Assembly: GCA_036384775.1 (NCBI GenBank)
Contig: DASVLR010000069.1
Coordinates: forward strand, 1 to 31,880
DNA: 31,880 nucleotides
Reading direction: 5' to 3'
Source of the DNA: C7867-002 sp036384775
GTDB lineage: Bacteria; Patescibacteriota; Minisyncoccia; Phycocordibacterales; PALSA-1337
Shown piece by piece: positions 15,807 through 26,000 of this stretch. The notes below the pieces were generated by a model. It saw nothing but the letters and a program-made list of their open reading frames with translations. It did not search any database and had not been told where the DNA came from. Position 1 is the first letter of the stretch, and each line of letters begins with the position of its first letter. A program made the translations under genes and the position numbers.

Positions 15807-16519
15807 ACACTCAGCATTCCGGAAGGTCACTCGCATCTCCCAACGATCTGACTCGTACCGCTATTCATGAAAAAGCCATTGCGGACCATCTCACGCGCAT
15901 CCACAAGGAATTTCATCAGGGCTTTGAGTTCCTTCAGAAATATCCCCGCTCGGTGACCATCTTCGGTTCATCGATGACGCCGCCGGAAAGCAGCTATTAC
16001 AAGCATGCCACCGAGGTCGCATACAAGATCGCCAAGGAGCTCAAATACGCCGTCATCACCGGCGGTGGTCCGGGCATCATGGAAGCGGCAGCCAAGGGTG
16101 CACATGACGCGGGCGGTAATGCCGTCGGCCTGCGTATCCACCTTTTGCGCGAGCGCGGTCCCAATCCGTTCACGACCGATGCGATGGATTTCACCTACTT
16201 CTTCAGCCGCAAGACCATGCTCACCTTTGCCGCTGAAGCATATATCTTCTTCCCGGGCGGCTACGGCACCTTCGACGAGCTGTTCAGTATCCTTACGCTC
16301 ATCCAGACTCTCAAGATCCCCCGCGTGCCCATCATCCTCTTCGAATCGGCATTCTGGAATCCGCTCAAGGAGTTCATCCAGAAAAACATGCTTGATGCGG
16401 CAACCAAGACCATTGATTTTGCCGACATCAATCTCTTCGAAATCACCGACGATCCCGCTCGCGTCGTCGACATCATCCATCGCGCACCCATTTCCGAGTG
16501 GTGGAGGAGCATCAACTAG
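15800..16519 (+). CDS. LOG-family nucleotide 5'-monophosphate nucleosidase
   Basis: 239 residues. The Rossmann-like LOG motifs are clear: SVTIFGSS (51-58), ITGGGPGIMEAAAKGA (86-101) and PGGYGTFDE (152-160), which hold the phosphoribohydrolase active site (the Arg and Glu residues of the PGGxGTxxE family). Members split nucleotide or cytokinin monophosphates into base and ribose-5-phosphate. In a bacterium without cytokinin genes in view, purine or pyrimidine nucleotide salvage is the more likely role; this is inference. The N-terminal 45 residues are a helical extension. It shares a divergent promoter region with tgt, also a base-exchange type enzyme, though no functional link is proven. Confidence 0.92.
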   Translation: MSNTQHSGRSLASPNDLTRTAIHEKAIADHLTRIHKEFHQGFEFLQKYPRSVTIFGSSMTPPESSYYKHATEVAYKIAKELKYAVITGGGPGIMEAAAKGAHDAGGNAVGLRIHLLRERGPNPFTTDAMDFTYFFSRKTMLTFAAEAYIFFPGGYGTFDELFSILTLIQTLKIPRVPIILFESAFWNPLKEFIQKNMLDAATKTIDFADINLFEITDDPARVVDIIHRAPISEWWRSIN

Positions 16520-16562
16520 CCGAGGCGGCTTACTCTATTGAGTTACAATCCGTATCAAAAAC

Positions 16563-16597
16563 AAAAACCGCTCGGCCAAACGGCATGAGCGGTTTTT
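16563..16597. terminator. Bidirectional terminator between the LOG and RRM genes
   Basis: AAAAACCGCTC (16563-16573) pairs perfectly with GAGCGGTTTTT (16587-16597), with an inner GCC-AAAC-GGC hairpin (16575-16584). On the minus strand the tail TTTTTGTTTTT is stronger still. It sits between convergent genes and probably serves both. Confidence 0.9.
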
Positions 16598-16635
16598 GAG
16601 GGGCTATCCCCGGGCGCGTTGAGCGCGGAGCGCTA

Positions 16636-16890
16636 TTACGCTGCCTTCGGGCGAGCCTCCGAGACGACGATCTTGCGGCCGTCGAGCTCTGAGCCGTTGA
16701 GCTTAGAGATCGCAGCATCTGCATCAGCGTCTGACTCCATTTCAACGAAGCCAAAACCGCGTGAGCGACCGGTCATCTTGTCCATGAGAACATCTGCCTT
16801 TGAAACTGCGCCAGCCTGCTCGAAGTGCTTCCTCAAGCCGTCTGACGTGGTTGCCCAAGCGATTGAACCCACGAAAATCCTTTTCGACAT
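16636..16890 (-). CDS. Single-RRM RNA-binding protein
   Basis: 84 residues from the ATG at 16890. This start is chosen over in-frame ATGs at 16932 and 16908 because bacterial RRM proteins begin just before RNP2, and because GGTGA lies 7 bases upstream. RNP2 is RIFVGSI (4-10) and RNP1 is RSRGFGFVEM (43-52), both with the aromatic residues needed to stack on RNA bases. The family resembles cyanobacterial Rbp proteins and probably acts as a cold-induced or general RNA chaperone in the cytoplasm. It has a leader of some tens of bases, unlike its neighbours, and a small hairpin in that leader (TGCGT/ACGCA, 16908-16922). Confidence 0.92.
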   Translation of the reverse strand: MSKRIFVGSIAWATTSDGLRKHFEQAGAVSKADVLMDKMTGRSRGFGFVEMESDADADAAISKLNGSELDGRKIVVSEARPKAA

Positions 16891-16897
16891 ATTGTAT

Positions 16898-16902
16898 TCA
16901 CC
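16898..16902 (-). promoter_or_regulatory. Shine-Dalgarno-like site of the RRM gene
   Basis: GGTGA on the minus strand, 7 bases before the ATG at 16890. It matches the 3' part of the extended Shine-Dalgarno AGGAGGTGA and supports the downstream start. It is one of the few plausible ribosome-binding sites in the window. Confidence 0.5.
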
Positions 16903-17038
16903 ACACATGCGTTCCACACGCACTAGCGGCATTCCTCGTTCACTATGCTAATGCGTAAGGACGAGAGACTTACACATATATTGATCCTAGCACGATTCGG
17001 ACTAAAAATCAAGTAGTTACGCGATACGGGCTCGGCAA

Positions 17039-20000
17039 TTACGGTGTCGTAGTCGAGGCGGTGGAAGCATTCTCCATTGAAATTGTAATGGTAGTCGATG
17101 CTGTCGGGCTGGTCGTGGTGCCGTTCGAAGGCTGTTCAACGGTCGTGGTTATGACCGGCGTGGTTGATGCAACCGGCGCAGTCGAGGTAGCCGTTGTCAC
17201 AGGGGTCGTTGACGGAGTTGTTGATGCCGCGCCCGTGGTATCAGAAGTCTCCGCCGGCTGCGTAGACTGGGTCACAACCGGCTCAGTTGAAGTTGCCGTT
17301 GTTGAAGTTGAGGTTGCGGCGGTTGTCGTAGCTGCTGCAGTTGAACCGCCATCAGTGGTAGTGCCGCCGGTCATCGTGGTATTTGACGGCGTGTCATTCT
17401 GCGGAACGTTTACCGTCGAGGCCTGATTGATCGGCGTCGTCTGGGTCGCACCTTCAAGTGCGGCTGCCGTTACCGATGCCGGCGTTCCGCAGGCCCACGG
17501 GACCTTCGACCACTCGCCGTTCTTGATAGTGACACACCAGGTCACGCCGCTTGCCTGATCGACGATATCGAAGCCCTGCGAGACGGCAACCGTCTTTGCT
17601 TCGATACGCTCCGCGATGACGATCGATGCCGTGAGCCTGCTGACGATCCACTCACCCATCGAGCTCAGGACCGACTGGACAGTCGAGGTTGCAACCGTCG
17701 TCGCAACCGTCGTCGTTGCTGCGGCACCGTTTGCGCTCGCTGCGTTGTTTGCGACCAAGGCCCTCAGTGCCGAGAGTTCCGACTGGAGAGCCGCGATCTT
17801 ATCGCCCATAGCCGCGGTCGACGTTGCGAGCGAATCGACACGCGAGGTCAGTGCATCAAGTCGCGTCTGGATCGCTGCGATCATATCACCCTGAGTCTTA
17901 GTGAGACCGACCAGATCGAAGATGGTGATCTGGGCTTCAGCGGCTGCCTTGGTCGTCGATGAAACCGTGAGCTGCGTCGATGCCTGTGCCTCCTTCAAGG
18001 CCTTGATCTGACGCTGCTGGGCCTGGACGCCCGCCAGAGTGTACGTCGAGAGCTTGTAGACATCGACGCCCTTGCCGCCGACCGCGAGGACTGCCGCCGG
18101 GGCTTCCTCGGCGATGAGGCCGAGACGGAGCGGATCCGCCTGATTCTCAGTCTTGTAGCGGTACTGGGCGATACCCAAATTGCCGATCGTGTCGAGGATG
18201 CTGTCCTTTGCGGTATCATCGAGGTAGCTGATATCGGTTTTCGCATCACGGGTCGAGATGTTCACGAACGACGTTGCCGCAACATCGCCCTGGACCGCAA
18301 GTTTGTACTGAGGATAGGTCGTCGAGCCCATACCGATACCGACATTTCCCACGCCGTCGATCATGATCGAGACCGTCGAGGTCGGTGCATTCTGCGTGTT
18401 GATCGCGGCCTGCATGTCCTTGATTGCATTCACGATGACCGGGGCAAGCTTTGCGTAGTCGATATTTGCCGCGATGCCCTGTGCATCATGTCCGACAACT
18501 TCCGGAACGATGGTTTCCATTTCCTCGGCAATGAAGCCGACCTGATTTCCGGAGATCTTCATTTCCGGCTTATACGTGTACGTTACCGGGCGCATTGCCA
18601 GAACCTGCGAGAGACCGTAGGTGCTGTTCTGAACGTTATCCTTGAAGCGGATCGATGACGGGTTACATGCAGTGGTCGAAGTCGAGAGCTCGCCGGTTGC
18701 GAGCGTCATACAGACGTATGCCGAGCCGGCACCGGATGAAAGTGCGGGCATCGAGACAGTGCCGTTGACCGCGAACGTCGTCCACGGCGTCGTCGTGCCG
18801 ACACCGACGTTGCCACCCATGAATGTGGCGACGGTCTGAGTGACTGACGTGGTGGCAGCGTAGACCGAAAGTCCTCCGCGCGAGCTGATGCCGGCAGTGC
18901 CCGCGATGATGCCGCCTCCGACATACAAGTTGTCTCCGATAGACATATTGGTAAGGACTGAAGCCGCTCCCAATTCCGCCGTACCGGCAGTAACCGACGG
19001 TGTGTCCACGCCTCCCGTATCAAGGATGTGGAACTTCAGATCCTCGCCGACATAAATATACTTGCCGGAAACCGTGATGCTGCTTGCCGTCATGTCAGCC
19101 GCCAGATAGCTTGTTGCTATAAATGGATTCAGAGGATTCTGGACATCGACAAGACTAACCCCCGTCACTCCCGAGCCGCCGCGAGCAACCGCGATATAGC
19201 GTCCCATAAAGGCGACGTCAAATGCGTTGCTCACCGAAAGCGTCGACGTCAGCGACGGAGCCTGGGGATTAGACACGTTTATAATCGCCAGCTGGCCGCC
19301 GGTATCAGCGACGTAGGCGTATTTTCCGGAAACGACCACGTTCTTGGCGTTGCCCGACGTATCGTATGTGCCCATATAGAGGGGAGACTTCGGGTTGGAT
19401 ACATCAAGTATGACCAGTCCGGCCGTATCAGCGGCGAGATAGAGATATTTGCCCGAGAGATACATGCCGTAGAGGTTGTCGCTTGCAGTATAGGAACCGA
19501 CGATCTTTGGCGACGTAGGATCCGCCACATCGATGACGTAGAGGGCCGTGTCAGCAACGACATAGACATATCTGCCTGAAAGAGCCATACTTTTTGCCTC
19601 CTTCGCATGGGTGAAAATTCCGAGGTGCACTATCTCACCTACCTTGTACATGCCATACGGATTAGATATGTCGTAAATCTGGAAGTTATCACCCATGCTA
19701 TAGATGTACTTTCCGCCGAAAGCCTTAGGGCCGCTACCGCCCGCAGCAACGGACGACACGTAGGTCGGCGCGTAAGGATTGCTGACGTCCCAGACCGCCA
19801 TGTGCGCAGGACAGTTGTCCTCAGAAGAGCTATACAAGTACTTGCCGTTAGGATAGAACTTACCCATAGAGCTGCATGAGCCGCTCGACGTCGCCGTCCT
19901 GGTTATGCCGCCCGGGGTGTTCACAATGCCTCCGCCGGAGACCACTAGCTTCGAGGTCGGCGATGTTGAACCGATACCGACGTTGGCGTTACTTCCCAGT

Positions 20001-23000
20001 ATAGTGAATACAGGTGTAGCTCCTTCCGATATATAGAACTTGTTTGAACCGTTATTGAGTCTCAATGCTACATCGCCCAGAGAATCTCCCGTGACGAGGC
20101 CGCTCGACTGGTTACTCACGCCGAGAATTACGTTGTTGCCGCTCGCACCGCTGACTTGCACCTGCACGCTTGGCCCTGCCGAGCTCGTGAATGTGCCGCT
20201 TCCTCCCATCGATAATGTACTCGTCGACGTGATCGAACCGCCGACAAAGAGGTTTCCCGAAAGAAGGCCGTTGCCCTGCACGCCGAGGGTCGCCCTCGGA
20301 GTCGAGGTGCCGATACCCATAGTTCCGTTTGCCATGATGCGGACTATAGGCGAGTTGAGGTTCGTGAACTCGGCAATAGCCGCAGTGGTCAGGGCCGATG
20401 CAGACTGAGTGCGGCCGTCGAAGCGCCATGCGGTGTCGCTTGAGCTATCGTCCTCTACCGGCTGGGCTGCGAAATAGCCGCCGATTGCCGCGCCGCCAAC
20501 GCTATAGTTTGAGACGCTTGTAAATGCCGGTAGAAACACGCCAGCGCTATTGGTGACGTTCGAGATCGAGAATCGGGCAGCGGTTCTCGCCACACCCGTC
20601 CTCGTCATCTCAAAGCCCTGCAAGCCGGAAGCGGTGAAGTCTCCTTCTACTGAGAGCTTGCTTGTTGGGGTGGTGGTGCCGATGCCGAGGTTGCCAGCCG
20701 AGGTAAGTATCATGCTGCCGGTCGAACCGTTATCAAGCGAGTAGACGATGTCCTTGCCATTCGTATAGGTATAGAAGCGGTTGTTCAAGAGGCTGTTGGC
20801 AGCCGAAGTGTTTCCGTAGCCGAAGCCGGCAACCTGAATGTTTCCGTTATTACGCAGATCGACAGACGAATAGCCGGATGACGAGTCGTTCGCGATTGTC
20901 ACCACACCGCCGCCGGTATTTGATTTCTCTACATGGAGAGCCGTCGCGGGTGAGCTTGTGCCAATGCCGACGTTGCCGTCAGCCGCGATCCTCAAGCGTT
21001 CCGTCCTGCTTGCCGCTCCGTCGGCGGTCGTCGAGAGCGTCAGATACGAGCCCTGAGCCGATGAAGGAGTCCATGCCTGATTTGACCAGCCTTCGATCGC
21101 GACGGAGTTGAGGGCACTCGTGCCTCCGTTCAGGAATCCGAACGTGTAGAAGCCGAGGCGCTGATTCGCGGCGGTCGGCACGTTCGTGGTGAATGCCGAG
21201 ATTCCCGCGCCGGACGTCGCTCCTGCGGCGACGCCGCTCGAGAACCATGCCGTGGAGTTTGAGGATGCATTAAGGATGTGGAGAGAGGCCTGCGGGTTTG
21301 TGTTTCCTATTCCGACGTTGCCGCTCGAGCTGATCCTCATCTTCTCGCCGCTCGCCGTATAGAAGACCATCGCATTTTGATCAGCAGCTGTTGCCACTGC
21401 AGAGCCGCCGTAGTAGATACGACCGGCAAACGCATCAGCAGGGCCGCCGAAGAAGATATTTCTGTACTGATCATTCGGTGCAAGGATAGACATGCCTGTC
21501 TGGCCTGAACCTTCGATGACAAAATCATCAGATGCGGTATTCGGGGCAACACCGGCTGCACCGCTGTATACATTCAGCTTTGCATTCGGTGATGTCGTTC
21601 CGATACCGACGTTGCCCTGTGAGAAATACGAAACACCGTTTGCGCCGCCGTTTCCTCCGAGGCCCGGTGAAAAGACGAGATTGCCGCCGCTCGTAGAACC
21701 TCCGAGAGTGCCACCAGCTGATGCTGAGATCGCGAGACTTGTTCCCGAGCCATTTCCTGTCGCCTGACTTGTGCCGATTGACGCTGTCGAGCCGGAACCC
21801 GCCGGAGTAAGCACGATCGCTGCATTTGTGCTTCCTGTCTTTATGGAAGTGACGCCAAGGCGGTCGACTTGGAATGTCGTCGCGCCACCATGGGTTACGA
21901 TGAATGATCCCGAGGTTCCTGAGCCGCCGTCATTAAGACCCGCAACGACATTGCCCGTAAATCCTTGCGGTATGAGGTTGAGACTGGCGTTATTTCCGGC
22001 CGTGATCTGCGCAGCGACCGTATTGACGTAGATCGTATTGTACCCCTGACTGGCCGCGCCTATGGTACGAACGTTTGTCGCATCAGGAAGAATATTGCCT
22101 GCAACAATCGCATTGCCGTTTATGTATGCAGTTCCGTTCACTCCCAGGGTGCCTGCCGGTGTCGTCGTACCGATACCGACGTTGCCGGCGCCTGTTATGC
22201 GCATGCGTTCAGCGCCAGTCGCAGAATTATTGTTCGTAGCAAAGAAGATGTCTGACGTCACTGCATTAGTTGCACGAGCCGTGATCTGAGTGCCGACAAT
22301 ACCGGCGACGCGCAATGTACCTCCCGAATCATATCCGTCGAACGATATCTTCGTGACATTATTGGCCGTTGTATCTGGGTTGAGAAGTGCGATTTGAGAG
22401 CTTGCATTTACAATATCGGTTGTGTTGTCGGAGCGATCAAATCGGGCAAAACCATTCACGTTCAAGGTTGTAGCGGGCGACGTCGTACCAATACCGACGT
22501 TGCCGCCGTCTTTTACGCTAAACCCTGTTCCCGCCGCATCTCCGCCGATTCGATAAAAGCCGTAATTATTCGTGTCGTCATATCCGATAACTATATTGTG
22601 GCTATTAGTATTGTTTGTTCCTATCTGTGCATATCCATTGCCGCCAGAGTTCATGAATTGTGCTACACGTTGATCGCCAGAACCGATATTCGTGAGAGCG
22701 GAAATTGTACCTGTTGCCGTAATATTTGCGACAGACGTGATATTTCCAGATATAAGAGTATTACCCTGGACAGACAATGTTTGTGCTGGCGACGTCGTAC
22801 CGATACCGACGTTACCGGCAGCCGTCACGGTCATAAGTCTGGTTGTAAAGTTATTTACGCCAAGAATCGGACGTGTTCCAACTGTAGTTATACCGCTGAA
22901 AGCATCTGTTGAATGGCTGGACGCTTCAAGCATGATCAAGGGCGTCGTGCCGGAATCAGCGGAAGGAGAAGTAAGAGAACGAAGACCTGTAGAAGTATCA

Positions 23001-26000
23001 GTATTTACGGCATAACCCTGAACGCCATAACCATTGTTTGCGTTCAGGAAAAATAGATTTCCATAGATTGCATAATTCCTGGTTACAACGCCTGAGGCGG
23101 CTGTAACTGCGCTGTTCTCTACACGAAGACCATCGCTCGTACCGCCATAGACTTGGAGCTTTGATTGCGGACTTGTGGTTCCTATTCCGACGTTTCCGCT
23201 AGAGTCAATGCGTGCCCTTTCGACATTATTCGTACCGAAAATAACAGGGTCGGCTTCACCTGTGCCGACGACAAGACCGTTGCCTCCGGAATGTAGGAGC
23301 ATGGAGTAATCCGTGCTATTCAAACCGAACCTCGTTACGCCATCACTGTACGTCGACAAGAGACCGAAGATTGAAAGTGAATTTCCTGTGGTCAAAATTT
23401 GGCCCGCATTCGTACCGCGCACCCAGAGCTGACTATAATCCGCATTGTTGCGGAGGTACGTCTGTGTATTGCCATTTACTACCGCAAACGGGAAGCTTGG
23501 CGTCGTTGTACCTATACCGACGTTGCTACCGCTTAGTGTGAGGACATCTCCGTTAGTATTGTTCCTGAACAACAACTTGCCCGCACCCTGGCTCGCGGAT
23601 GATCCGGTCGATTGGAGCTGCCAGTCGGCGCCACTACCGCTCGTTCCGTCCAGGTGTAAGGCGGGGCCGATACCGCTACGGGTAAGCGTAATATTGCCGC
23701 CGACAATTGCATCACCGCCTACCGCGAAGGTAGCTGCCGGCGAGGTCGTACTTACGCCGACACCTGTCGAACTTAGCGTCATAATATTCGCGGATGATGT
23801 CTCGTCACGGAACTGCAACTTACCCACTCCCTGTCCCGCACTTGAACCGGTCGAGGACAGGCTCCAGGTCTTGCCTCCCGTCGTCGAGTTAGTGATGAAT
23901 ATACCCGTACTGGTAAACGCATTCGATCCCGCAATGTGCAGTGATCCGCTCGGATTATTAGTGCCTATTCCGACATTTCCTGCAAAATATGCCGAATTAC
24001 CTCCGGATGACGCAACCGACAAGAGAGCGCTCGGCGACGTCGTGCCGATGCCGATGCTCGTCGAATTCACCGTGAGAGTCGGGGTTGATGAAAAGCCGAC
24101 CATGAAGCTTGAGTCGGTGCTATTCGTGAAGCCCCGGCCGAGGCTGAACGAGGTGTCGCCTGCCGCGATTATGTTGTCACCCCAGGCAAACGAATTCCTT
24201 CCCGATGCAATGACCGGTCCCGTCACGCTGTCGCCGCCCGCAAATGCTGCCTCATTCGAAGCAGAAATGTTGTATACATCGGCATTACCGAATGCCATGG
24301 ATCCGGCACCCGTAGCCTGGAGAACGCCGCCCGCGCCGGTGCTGACACCCCATGCCATGCTGCCGATGCCGCTGGACGTGATATTAAAACCTGAGTAACC
24401 GCCCGCAAGCGAACCGGAACCCGACGAAAGGATACCGCCGGTCGAATTACCGAGCGCAACGGCGCCTGCGCCGGAGGCGGTGATTGTCGATCCCGCGCCT
24501 TCACCGTACGCGAGCGAGCCCTGACCGGATGCCAGAATCGAACCCACCGCGCTATGGCCGCCCGCGAATGCGCCGGCCTGGCTCGCCGAGATAACGCCGG
24601 TTCCCGATGTGCGGCTACCTGCGGCGAAGGCTCCGTTCTGCGCATAGATACCCGCACCGCCGATAGCGACGTTGCCCGCGAAGGTCGAAGTTGCGGTAGT
24701 CGAGGTTGCGGTGAAGTATCCGGCGATTGCCTGACTGCCAAGAATCGATGATCCTCCCAGCACCGTCAGCGTACCGGTGGCTGTCAGATTTGCTGCCGTC
24801 AGGTTGCCCGAGAGAAGCGCGTTACCCTGTACAGACAATGTCTGCGACGGCGTCGTGGTACCGATGCCGACCTTGCCTCCTACGATGGTCAATGTCGTAT
24901 TGTTCGTCGTACCGAAATTCAAGCGGCCAAGATTTCCGCCGTTCAATGTGATGGTCGAGTTGTTGTCTGAGCTCAGACCGCCGACGACACCCAGATCGCT
25001 TGTTCGGATGAAGTTGTAGCTGTTCGTGCCCTCGACTACGATCGAGCCGTTCACATCCAGCTTGGCATTCGGAGATGTCGTACCGATACCGATGTTGCCT
25101 GCATCATTGATACGCATTCGTTCCGTCAGTCCCGATCCGGCGTTCGTCTTGAACTGGATCGCTCCGACTCCATAGGAATCCATCGTGATCGCCTCGTAGG
25201 GTGATATGACGTTGACCGTGGAATTACCTGCGGAAATGCTTGATGCGTTTCCGTATATGGACGTCGATCCGCCGTTGTCGAGATTGATCGAGAGTCCGAT
25301 ATTGTCGTTAGCTGTGCCGTTGCTCAGAGCCCTGATATGGCTGTTACCGTTCGGATCCGAGAAGAGTTCCATGCCCCATCCACCGGTAGCCGCCGTCCGT
25401 ATCGTCATGCCGCCGCGGTTCGAAATACCGCTCGTCACGGATCCTATCGTGACAAATCCCGTACTGACGCCGGTTGCCACCGACAGTTTCTGCAGCGGGC
25501 TTGCCGTACCAATACCGACCTTGCCGGTCGACCGGTCGACCACCAGATTGGTAGTTCCCACCGTCAGACCGCCGGCAAAGGTTGATGTCGCCGACGAATC
25601 ATTCGCCACAAAGTTTGGCGCGGTGACCGTCGATGTTGCGGTGTATCCTGACGCGATCACGTTTCCCGCTATAAGAAGATTACCCTGCACCGAGAGTGCC
25701 TGCGATGGCGACGTCGTGCCGATGCCGACGTTGCCTCGTAGATTTGCCAAAATGATATTTCCATTCGCAACACTACCTGATCCCGGATTGAGAGTGAGCG
25801 ATCCTCCGGTCCCTGCATTTGTAGCGCTACCCGCAAGGAGAGTGATGTTACCACCAAACGTATTACCACTACGAGCGGTATTACCAGCATTTATGTTTAT
25901 AGAGCCGGCAGCTTCTCCGTTACCGGATACTCCGGAAGTGATGTTTCCACCGCTAATATTTACCGCGCCGCCCGCACTACTTGCAGAAGCAGTCGATCCT

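Noticed and set aside
16891..16932. Longer N-terminus for the RRM protein (start at 16932)
   Set aside because: RRM proteins of this size begin just before RNP2, and a GGTGA site supports the ATG at 16890.
23445..24398. 317-codon plus-strand frame opposite the giant gene, and others such as 25206-26057
   Set aside because: They mirror the repeat array. Their recurrent VVPIPTLP segments are simply the complement of the GIGTT core, and they have no start signals.
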